Shown in pieces: positions 57,459-64,000 of a DNA stretch of 64,000 nucleotides. The position numbers and the translations under genes are program-made. The first letter of the stretch is position 1, and the number at the start of each line of letters is the position of its first letter. Source of the DNA: an uncultured Mucispirillum sp. (lineage in GTDB: Bacteria > Chrysiogenota > Deferribacteres > Deferribacterales > Mucispirillaceae); contig CALVEY010000010.1 in the NCBI GenBank assembly GCA_944326705.1, forward strand, positions 1 through 64,000, read 5' to 3'. A model generated the notes under the pieces. It searched no databases, was not told where the DNA came from, and was given only the letters and a program-made list of their open reading frames with translations.

Positions 57459-57680
57459 TTATAAATAATTAATGGTAGATACCTTTTTTATAACTACATA
57501 GCCATCTGCCTGTAAAAGCTCCAGTGCCTCATATACAGTATTTTTACTAACATTGTATTTAACTGCAAAAGTTCTGCCACCAGGAAGTTTATCTCCTTTT
57601 AAGATTTTATTATCAATAATATACTTATAAATCTTTTTAGCAATTTCTATATGCTTTAATACAATATTATTTTCAGGCAT
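57459..57680 (-). CDS. GntR-type winged-helix protein, truncated (73 aa)
   Basis: A 73-residue protein that is only a GntR DNA-binding domain: IAKKIYKYIIDNKILKGDKLPG, then FAVKYNVSKNTVYEALELLQ and GYVVIKK. GntR proteins then have GSGTF and an effector domain; here the sequence turns to VSTINYL and stops. The last codons coincide with the AATGGTAGATACC motif of the cytochrome 3' flanks. Probably a truncated gene, or a small free DNA-binding protein. Confidence 0.65.
   Translation of the reverse strand: MPENNIVLKHIEIAKKIYKYIIDNKILKGDKLPGGRTFAVKYNVSKNTVYEALELLQADGYVVIKKVSTINYL
57469..57485 (-). repeat. 3'-flank motif, partial copy
   Basis: TTAATGGTAGATACCTT matches the first half of the motif at 50161 and 59603. 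It lies inside the 3' end of the truncated GntR gene. Confidence 0.5.
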
Positions 57681-57700
57681 CTATATTTCCTATGTAATAA

Positions 57701-59398
57701 CTATGATTTTAATACTTCCAAATCTTTAAGTAAAAGCGGAAGCACTCCGTCATTTTCAGCTATTTTATTCATTACCTGCTCAAAATACTGTTTTTCAAGC
57801 CAGTCTTTATGAGTAAGCATTATAAGCATCATACAGCCTAAAAGATGAAAAAATACTATATCATCATTATATTTATCACTTTCTATATTATAACTAAAAT
57901 TTCTTTCTGCAATTTTTTTCATAATATATCTGCATAATGATTTTAAATTATTATCTTTTATAGTATCGCATAAGCTTACATCAGCATAATTTTCAAACTG
58001 CAGTTTATGAATAAAATCTATCATAGGTGCATAAAGCTCTTTCCCTTCACTGCGGCATAAAAGCTTTGATAAAATAAAGCGTGTAAGCTCTATCTGGATA
58101 TGGTTTTTATCACTGCCTTTCCATACATTTGGATAAGGATGATGAAAATATCTCATAGGAATATATTCTTTTTCAAACCTTTCGCCTACTTTTGTATCTG
58201 GATATGGGTTTAATACAAATAAGTTTGTCTGGATTATAACATTTCTACTTTCATATAGTGAAAAATATTTTATTTCATTCATAAGTTTTAATGAAGATTC
58301 TGCCGTTTCAACAGGTGATAAAATGTAACCAAGATATATCTCAAAAGGTTTATTTCTTTTCTCTAAAAATGCAATAAGACTTTTCAGCTTATCAAATTCT
58401 TCATCAAGCATCTGCTGACTGCGTAAAGTGCCTTTATATCTGCGGCCTAATAATTCATCTGCATATACTCTGTCCCTGCCAAAAAAAAGTGATGAAACAT
58501 TATACTTATCAATAATATTATACATTTCATCATTTATGTCCTCTGGGTCTGCAAATAAGGCGAAAGAGCAGTTTTTATCTATATTTTTAAAACTGTCTAA
58601 CATATTATATATTTCATTTTTTAGTGCAAATGGGGCAGAATCTGCCAAAGCAAACCGGATTTTTTTATTTAATTCTTTTTTGATAATATCTGAATATTCC
58701 ATGCAGTATTTAAGCTGCTCCTGCATGTATTCTTTTTTTGTTACTGCTGGGTGGATTACACAGTAATCACAGTGGTTTGGGCATACATCTTTTACTACAA
58801 GCCTTATTTCTGCATAATCGTCATTTACTTCTATTACTGGCTTCACTGCAGCATTTAATACACCATGTTTATTTATAATAATATTATTATTTATATCCCT
58901 GTAACATATACCAGCAGATGGAATACTCCCAGAAAGCTGTATAGTGTTATTATGCTTAATTACCTTAATACTGCCTGAAAAATAATTAATGCAAAAATCT
59001 ATAAAAGGTGTTGCACCGCCTCTAAAAACTATATCAAAAATATTATTTTCTAATGCATACTCAGCTTCTTTTGCTGATGAAAAATGCGGACCACCAGCAG
59101 CAAGCACAGCATTTGGTTTTAATTTTCTGCATAACAGTGCCATATCTGATGCTATACCATATCCACTTGTCCAGCAGGATATACCAATTATTTCTGCATC
59201 ATATTTTCTTAAAAAATTTTCAAGTTTTTTTTCATAGTTTAAAATATCGCAGTCTTCTTCTGTTTCTGGGAAAATATATATATTACTAAATCCAGCATCT
59301 TCAAGACAAGCCGATATTGTAGACACTGCAGGATTTACATCACCAGTATCAAAAAAAGATGATATTTCTTTTGCATTAATAAGTATGATAGATTTCAT
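57701..59398 (-). CDS. B12-binding-domain radical SAM protein
   Basis: A 565-residue protein. Residues about 1-150 look like a cobalamin-binding Rossmann domain (IIGISCWTSGYG, AGGPHFSSAKEA). The radical-SAM motif is CPNHCDYC (around residue 210). The remainder is TIM-barrel-like, then a helical tail. Function unknown; B12-radical SAM proteins methylate or rearrange diverse substrates. It lies between the two respiratory loci, 20 bases before the GntR fragment. A link to them is only positional. Confidence 0.8.
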   Translation of the reverse strand: MKSIILINAKEISSFFDTGDVNPAVSTISACLEDAGFSNIYIFPETEEDCDILNYEKKLENFLRKYDAEIIGISCWTSGYGIASDMALLCRKLKPNAVLAAGGPHFSSAKEAEYALENNIFDIVFRGGATPFIDFCINYFSGSIKVIKHNNTIQLSGSIPSAGICYRDINNNIIINKHGVLNAAVKPVIEVNDDYAEIRLVVKDVCPNHCDYCVIHPAVTKKEYMQEQLKYCMEYSDIIKKELNKKIRFALADSAPFALKNEIYNMLDSFKNIDKNCSFALFADPEDINDEMYNIIDKYNVSSLFFGRDRVYADELLGRRYKGTLRSQQMLDEEFDKLKSLIAFLEKRNKPFEIYLGYILSPVETAESSLKLMNEIKYFSLYESRNVIIQTNLFVLNPYPDTKVGERFEKEYIPMRYFHHPYPNVWKGSDKNHIQIELTRFILSKLLCRSEGKELYAPMIDFIHKLQFENYADVSLCDTIKDNNLKSLCRYIMKKIAERNFSYNIESDKYNDDIVFFHLLGCMMLIMLTHKDWLEKQYFEQVMNKIAENDGVLPLLLKDLEVLKS

Positions 59399-59572
59399 AT
59401 TTTTTACAATAAAGTTTAATTTTTAACAGCCTAATGCTTTTTTATACTCCATTGTAATGTAAAAATCTATATTAATAAAGTATTTTATTTTTAATAAAAT
59501 ATAGAATATTTTGTCTACGAATATATAACATAAAATTTTATACTCTATCCATCAAATTCAATACATAAAAAA

Positions 59573-59594
59573 ATCCGCCTAAAATAAGGCGGAT
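59573..59594 (-). terminator. Terminator of the second respiratory locus
   Basis: ATCCGCCT / AGGCGGAT with a 6-nt loop; on the minus strand followed by a T-run. The stretch 59399-59572 upstream of the radical-SAM gene is AT-rich with nothing I can assign. Confidence 0.9.
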
Positions 59595-59602
59595 GCAAAA
59601 TA

Positions 59603-59637
59603 TTTAATGGTAGATACCTTATGGGAAAAGATACCTA
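59603..59637 (-). repeat. 3'-flank motif, copy 2
   Basis: TTTAATGGTAGATACC then TTATGGGAAAAGATACCTA, one base different from copy 1 at 50161. It lies between two hairpins in the 3' region of the second locus. Confidence 0.6.
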
Positions 59638-59672
59638 GTCATAATTATTTATATATTTAATTTATTATATGC

Positions 59673-59690
59673 CCGCCCATATTTGGGCGG
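59673..59690 (-). terminator. 3' hairpin after the second pentaheme gene
   Basis: CCGCCCA / TGGGCGG with a 4-nt loop at the same position as 50235-50260 but with different stem sequence. Paired base changes in both arms indicate that the fold is kept. Confidence 0.7.
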
Positions 59691-59728
59691 ACAATATTAT
59701 TTATATAAGATAGCAGCTATCTTATATG

Positions 59729-60232
59729 TTACTTCATAGTATGCAGTGCACCAGCTTTTGTCATTGGTCTTGTTTTATGACATACTATACAGTTTTTTGC
59801 TGGTGTATTGCTCCAGTTGCCTACAGGGATTACACAGCTTGTGCCGCAGTGTGAGCCTGGGTCTGTTTGCACTCCTGATGCAAAGTTTGCTCTTGCGTGG
59901 CTCATTGGGTATGCTGTTTCATGACATGAATCACAGAAATCCTGTTTGTGACATGTCTGACATGTTGTCCTGTTCCACCTTGCTTCTAAGCCATGTGTTT
60001 TATTTACAAATGTTACTGTATGGCTTCTTGGCGCTGTATCTTCATGACAGGCTATACATTCACTTCTTTCTTCATGGCACATTAAGCATTCACTCATATT
60101 AGTTTTTGCTGCCTGACCATGCTGTTTTTCCCATGTGCTGTTGTGAGTGGACGGCTTTGTGCTGTCTACTGCTAGTGTTACACTAGCTATAAGTAAAGAG
60201 AATAAGCCGATTATTAATAATTTCATTTTCAT
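59729..60232 (-). CDS. Periplasmic pentaheme cytochrome c, locus 2
   Basis: A 167-residue protein identical in amino-acid sequence to the product at 50297. Same signal peptide and five CxxCH motifs. The DNA differs at scattered positions, seen for example as GCAGTGCACC against GCAAAGCACC near the 3' end; all are silent. This indicates strong selection on the protein. It is 12 bases after the barrel gene and ends the second locus. Confidence 0.9.
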   Translation of the reverse strand: MKMKLLIIGLFSLLIASVTLAVDSTKPSTHNSTWEKQHGQAAKTNMSECLMCHEERSECIACHEDTAPRSHTVTFVNKTHGLEARWNRTTCQTCHKQDFCDSCHETAYPMSHARANFASGVQTDPGSHCGTSCVIPVGNWSNTPAKNCIVCHKTRPMTKAGALHTMK

Positions 60233-60244
60233 AACTTCTTCCCC

Positions 60245-61783
60245 CTACCAGATAAAGTTTGCCCAGATACTTACTGTATGAATATCTGGCTGTAAGTCTG
60301 CACTTTTAAAAAGGTCTGCATATTCATAAGTATAATCAAGCTGTAATACACACCAGTCTACTGGACGATACATTGCGCCAATGTATGCCATTGTTGTGTT
60401 TTCGTTTCTTTCGCTTAAATTCAGCACTTCTTCTCCATACTGTGGGTATGATTTTATTGGGCTGTTTCTATACTGGTAATTCTGAACATTCACACCTACC
60501 CAGCCTTCTATTCTGTCTGTAAATACCTGAGTCATTCTAAAACCACCCATTACTTTAGAGTTGCTGTCCTGTCTTTTGTATTCTGCCACATCATACCAGT
60601 CTACTATTAAGCTTAAGTAGTTGTTTTTATGGATTAAGCCTACTAAGTCTACATTACCAAATACTCTTTGGTAGTCTCTGTCTCCGTAAGCTTCGCTGAA
60701 GTTAAATCTTGTTTCCCAGCCTACTCCTACTATTACATAATCAGTGATGCCTTGTGTCAGCATTACGCCACCCATTACATATTCACTTGAGCCGCCTAAC
60801 ATATCTTCATACATGGATACATATGGGTTGATATCACCTGTATTTTTATCATACTGGCCTGCAATGTATGCTGATACACCTGTGCGGCTTGCATCTATAT
60901 TGGCATCTAAACCTGCTTCATAAAGCATGGCTTTACCTACTATTGCGCCTTCAAGATATATATTTGATGATATTATATCTGGAAAGTTTAAGTTCTGGTC
61001 TATTCTGCCTTTGGCAACATGTGTATTAAAATCGCCGCCATCTTCATGCATAAAGTAGTTGTATTCTGCTCTGATTTTTGTACCGCTTACTGCTATTGGC
61101 ACTTCTAATGCTGCACCTACTACAGATGTTTTTAAGTTGCTGTAATAGCTCACTGGAAGACCGCCGTATACATCAAGTTTAAAGTAGTCGCATGTATCAA
61201 AATGAAGGCTGCCCCCGTCTATTTTATACATATCTAAGTTGTTTAAGTAGATTCTGCCTGCTGCTATATCTGTGTATGGCACTACTTTTTTAAACTCTAC
61301 ATTGGCTTGATATATTCTAAAGTTGCCGTCATAGTGTCCGTTTAAGCGGGTATATTCATCATATTTTCTTGATGTATATAAACCGTCATAAAACTGATTA
61401 TAACTGCTTCCCTGCTGGCTTGCTGATATGCCGTCCATTGTGCTGCCGCCAATACTTGGAAGGCTGTCATAAGCGCCTCGCATATTTAAGTTTACATTCA
61501 CTGTCCCCTGGCCAAGTTTTGCATCACTTAATCTAAGCCTTGCATACTGATAGATTGACCAGTCTTCATCTTCGCCAAATTTCATTGTGGCTCTTGTTGT
61601 TAACCCTATTTTTAATATCCCTGAATCACCAAAATCTAAGCCGTTTAAACTCGCTTTGATACCATTAGCATTTACATGCTTACTCCAACTGTCTGGTGTA
61701 ACATATGCATCACCAACATAAGCAAAAGCTGGGACTGCTAAAGCTAACAAACATGTTAATGTATATAACATCAGCCTTTTCAT
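60245..61783 (-). CDS. Outer-membrane beta-barrel protein, locus 2
   Basis: A 512-residue barrel with signal MKRLMLYTLTCLLALAVPAFA, different from the locus 1 signal, followed by a mature part that appears identical to that of locus 1. At the DNA level most of the two genes match without gaps (offset 9432); differences gather near the 5' end. Ends in Trp. Role as in locus 1. It starts 22 bases after the chaperone gene. Confidence 0.82.
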   Translation of the reverse strand: MKRLMLYTLTCLLALAVPAFAYVGDAYVTPDSWSKHVNANGIKASLNGLDFGDSGILKIGLTTRATMKFGEDEDWSIYQYARLRLSDAKLGQGTVNVNLNMRGAYDSLPSIGGSTMDGISASQQGSSYNQFYDGLYTSRKYDEYTRLNGHYDGNFRIYQANVEFKKVVPYTDIAAGRIYLNNLDMYKIDGGSLHFDTCDYFKLDVYGGLPVSYYSNLKTSVVGAALEVPIAVSGTKIRAEYNYFMHEDGGDFNTHVAKGRIDQNLNFPDIISSNIYLEGAIVGKAMLYEAGLDANIDASRTGVSAYIAGQYDKNTGDINPYVSMYEDMLGGSSEYVMGGVMLTQGITDYVIVGVGWETRFNFSEAYGDRDYQRVFGNVDLVGLIHKNNYLSLIVDWYDVAEYKRQDSNSKVMGGFRMTQVFTDRIEGWVGVNVQNYQYRNSPIKSYPQYGEEVLNLSERNENTTMAYIGAMYRPVDWCVLQLDYTYEYADLFKSADLQPDIHTVSIWANFIW

Positions 61784-61805
61784 AGGCCTAACTCCTTAAT
61801 ATTTT

Positions 61806-62486
61806 TTATAAAGTTTCTAAAAAAGCACTATCTTCTTCAATAAAGCCTAAAAGCAGGCAGGATAGTGGATAGTAAAGCCTGTCACCCTCTTTATACTTTT
61901 TAACGCTTGATAAAAAATAACCAAGCCAGTTTAAAAGATGGTCTTTTATAAAACTTTTTTGCAGGTTTATTAAACTTTCAGCCTGTGTATTATCGCCTTT
62001 TTCTATATTTTGATATGTTCCTTTTGAAAGGTATGACATAAACATAAGCTCATAAGATAAATGGTCCTGTGGCTCATTAGCAGTATGTTTCATATCAAAA
62101 TGGCACATTTTATATAAATTGCGGACTTCAAGTTCTGATTCCTGCATTGTTAAGTGCAGTGGAGAAACATATACAGATTCTGATATTGCTGCAGCATTAC
62201 CAAGGCAAAAAAGCCTGGAATATTCTCTGCTGTAACCTTCTAATAAGTTTTTCCTTGCTGTATCATCGCTGTTTTTATATTCGTTTACAACTTCTGATAA
62301 GCATGATACACCATATTTTATGTGCTGATTATCAGTATTTTCTGCCATTTCTTCATACATTGGCATTAAATCTATCAGCATTTGAATTTGTTTTGTTTCT
62401 ATAAGAGAAAGAAATAAGTCAGACATTGCAGCATAGGTTACTTCTCTCCCCTGCATTATACTTATTATTTCATCATTTAACTGCAT
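61806..62486 (-). CDS. TorD/DmsD-like chaperone, locus 2
   Basis: A 226-residue helical protein with RLFCLGNAAAISESVY, MQESELEVRNL and EPQDHLSYELMFMSYL, the same motif order as locus 1. Similarity to the 52364 product is moderate, so each chaperone is probably tuned to its own enzyme, while barrel and cytochrome are shared in sequence. Confidence 0.85.
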   Translation of the reverse strand: MQLNDEIISIMQGREVTYAAMSDLFLSLIETKQIQMLIDLMPMYEEMAENTDNQHIKYGVSCLSEVVNEYKNSDDTARKNLLEGYSREYSRLFCLGNAAAISESVYVSPLHLTMQESELEVRNLYKMCHFDMKHTANEPQDHLSYELMFMSYLSKGTYQNIEKGDNTQAESLINLQKSFIKDHLLNWLGYFLSSVKKYKEGDRLYYPLSCLLLGFIEEDSAFLETL

Positions 62487-62499
62487 TGCAACTCCATAA

Positions 62500-62526
62500 G
62501 CTCACCTGCCTTTATAAGCAGGTGAG
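62500..62526 (-). promoter_or_regulatory. Intercistronic hairpin between Fe-S and chaperone genes, locus 2
   Basis: CTCACCTGC / GCAGGTGAG with an 8-nt loop in the 61-bp gap, at the same position as the hairpin in locus 1 but without sequence similarity. Confidence 0.6.
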
Positions 62527-62547
62527 TATTTATTTTTCTGTAACAGC

Positions 62548-63177
62548 TTATATACGAGCTTTTGCTTTAAATATTACAGATGGATGTGTTTCTGATGGGT
62601 CTGCGTAGATTTTAGCACCATTTACATTGATTTCTACATAATCTACAGCATCAGGATATGTTGATTTTAACATATCTATTGGACCCCAGTCTAATGCTCT
62701 TTGTGGGCATGTTGCAACACAAGTAGGTTTTTCGCCTTTTTTGATTAAAGGTAAGCACATATCACATTTATTAGCTGGATGGTCTACCTGCCAATAAATA
62801 CCTTTTTGTGGTTCTTGTGTATAATCAGGATTATAGTTTGCACCAGTATCTGCTCTATCAATTGCTTTATATGGGCAAGCTGTAATACAAGAGCCAGCAC
62901 CTTGACATTTATTTCTGTCAACTACTACTGCGCCAAATACATCATCTTTGTATATTGCATTAAATGTGCATGCTGGTATGCAGGCAGGCTCTGCACAGTG
63001 GTTGCAGCTTAATGTTGTATTAATAACATTAGAATTAGGGAAAGTACCCTGTTCTTCTGCATAAAGTTTTCTTAAAGCTAATGGACCTGGTAAAATATCA
63101 TTTCTATCTTTACAAGCAACTACACAAGCATGGCAGCCAATGCAGCGAGTTTGGTCTATATAAAATCCGTATTGCAT
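62548..63177 (-). CDS. DmsB-like Fe-S electron-transfer subunit, locus 2
   Basis: A 209-residue ferredoxin with CIGCHACVVAC, CNHCAEPACIPAC, CQGAGSCITACP and CDMCLPL with CVATC. As in locus 1, the third motif lacks its second Cys (Ala here), consistent with a 3Fe-4S site. It lies 11 bases after the catalytic gene. Confidence 0.9.
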   Translation of the reverse strand: MQYGFYIDQTRCIGCHACVVACKDRNDILPGPLALRKLYAEEQGTFPNSNVINTTLSCNHCAEPACIPACTFNAIYKDDVFGAVVVDRNKCQGAGSCITACPYKAIDRADTGANYNPDYTQEPQKGIYWQVDHPANKCDMCLPLIKKGEKPTCVATCPQRALDWGPIDMLKSTYPDAVDYVEINVNGAKIYADPSETHPSVIFKAKARI

Positions 63178-63188
63178 ATTCTCATCTC

Positions 63189-64000
63189 CTATATAACTTT
63201 GATACCAACTTTAGTATCGTTTGATAATGTCATACCTTGGCATATTCTTGAAGGTCTTATGCTCATAAGAGTATTTGAACAGCCGCCTGTATCTATTTTG
63301 TGAGTAATATTTGTAACTGGTGTAGTAAATGTTTCATCAATTACAGAAGCCCATGCACCTTGACCAATCATAATTTCGTTATCATGGATAAGTTTAGAAA
63401 TTTGTGCATAAGCATAGATTGCACCACGGTCGTTATAAATAACTACTCTTGCACCTTTTTCTGGAATGCCTAAAGCAGAAGCAGTATTAGGGCTTACAAA
63501 TACTGGTTCGTAAACATTTTCATCGCATATAGCAGCATCTGCGCCATATACTTTATTTTGACCTCTGTCTAAACTGTAAAATGCTGGGTTACCATTGATG
63601 TCTTTTTTGTAAAGCTCATTTAAGTATGCATTTGAGTTTAATGTAGAGTGAGAACGATACTGCATGTGCCAGTTATGCAGACGATAAGTATAACCTTTTG
63701 CTTCAGTACCTAATGGGTCTGGGTGAGCATATCCTTCTTCTTTAGAAGCATGAACACCTTCAACAAGAGGTATATACATAGGAACTGGGTAAACATACAT
63801 ACCGTTAGTATGTGTAAAACCTTTTGTTTTAATAGAGCCATTTACAAGTTGAACTGTAGTATCATCATTATTAAAGCCTCTTGCTTCATAATATTCACAC
63901 ATACCTTGTGAATAAGCTTCTATTTTACCAGTAGGAGTATTTACTGGATATTGGAGTTTCCCACTTGAATTTGTTATTTGAGTTCCTGGTGCTTCTCTAA
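63189..64000 (-). CDS. DMSO-reductase-family molybdoenzyme, locus 2, C-terminal part
   Basis: An open frame from the window edge to 63189 (about 270 residues seen). It contains VNTPTGKIEAYSQ, YRSHSTLNSNAYLNE, ALGIPEKGARVVIYNDRGAIYAYAQ and GGCSNTL, the C-terminal molybdopterin dinucleotide-binding region. The order and GGCSNTL end match the locus 1 enzyme. The 5' part lies beyond the window, so the state of any Tat signal or tract is unknown. Confidence 0.88.
   Translation of the reverse strand, partial: REAPGTQITNSSGKLQYPVNTPTGKIEAYSQGMCEYYEARGFNNDDTTVQLVNGSIKTKGFTHTNGMYVYPVPMYIPLVEGVHASKEEGYAHPDPLGTEAKGYTYRLHNWHMQYRSHSTLNSNAYLNELYKKDINGNPAFYSLDRGQNKVYGADAAICDENVYEPVFVSPNTASALGIPEKGARVVIYNDRGAIYAYAQISKLIHDNEIMIGQGAWASVIDETFTTPVTNITHKIDTGGCSNTLMSIRPSRICQGMTLSNDTKVGIKVI

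Noticed and set aside
59729-61783. Assembly duplication of the barrel-cytochrome segment
   Set aside because: Silent differences in the cytochrome genes, different signal peptides on the barrels and different flanking hairpins show two real copies.

Overview
The window is low-GC, Gram-negative bacterial chromosome. It carries lipid A and LPS genes (lpxC, waaA, gmhB, acyltransferases), outer-membrane assembly genes (bamD, lolA), beta-barrel porins, twin-arginine-exported molybdoenzymes, multiheme cytochrome c, hemerythrin chemoreceptors and sigma-54-type promoters. Together these suggest an anaerobic or microaerophilic, motile bacterium. Deferribacterota (Mucispirillum-like) is my best guess; it rests on gene content and base composition, not on a marker-gene comparison.

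Layout. 1-9 kb: an FG-GAP-like exported protein, thiS-thiF, a porin, an M23 peptidase, proS and lpxC. 9-15 kb: a ferric-reductase-like flavocytochrome, nfo, an Rrf2 regulator, a MATE transporter and a DUF2442 gene whose 3' end is amplified in a four-unit tandem array. 15.9-28 kb: tRNA-Asn, then a long minus-strand run (KAS III, rsmI, serS, bamD, rimO, ribF, two paralogous membrane proteins, cinA, pgpA, hisA, hisH, hisB). 28-36 kb: a response regulator, a rhodanese, an LPS-core/lipid A cluster (gmhB, LpxL-like, waaA, DUF374), hslVU, and two small proteins of unknown function behind sigma-54-like promoters. 37-41 kb: two chemoreceptors with C-terminal hemerythrin domains around a NikR regulator. 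41-50 kb: secA, lolA, a phosphoethanolamine transferase split by a G9 tract, a GDPD-like gene with a second G9 tract, larC, nth and ubiD.

50-64 kb: the most interesting part. Two paralogous minus-strand loci each encode, in order, a DMSO-reductase-family molybdoenzyme, a four-cluster-type ferredoxin subunit, a TorD-like chaperone, an outer-membrane beta-barrel and a pentaheme cytochrome c. There is no DmsC-type membrane anchor. The gene set resembles, in outline, the Shewanella extracellular DMSO reductase cluster (dmsEFABGH), but the cytochrome and barrel are much smaller. The barrel and cytochrome genes are almost identical between loci over about 2 kb, pointing to recent duplication or gene conversion. 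The catalytic gene of the first locus has a G9 tract just after its Tat signal that puts the rest out of frame; ten Gs would restore it. Phase-variable respiration is therefore a real possibility.

The window also holds two dispersed repeat families. One is a roughly 400-bp element with nested palindromes and terminal inverted repeats (7.7-8.1 kb, a diverged copy at 35.5 kb, a fragment at 36.9 kb). The other is a shorter element with a TTCTTCGCT...GCTCAGAAT core, found at 0-0.1 kb, 2.9 kb and four times in the 15-kb array.
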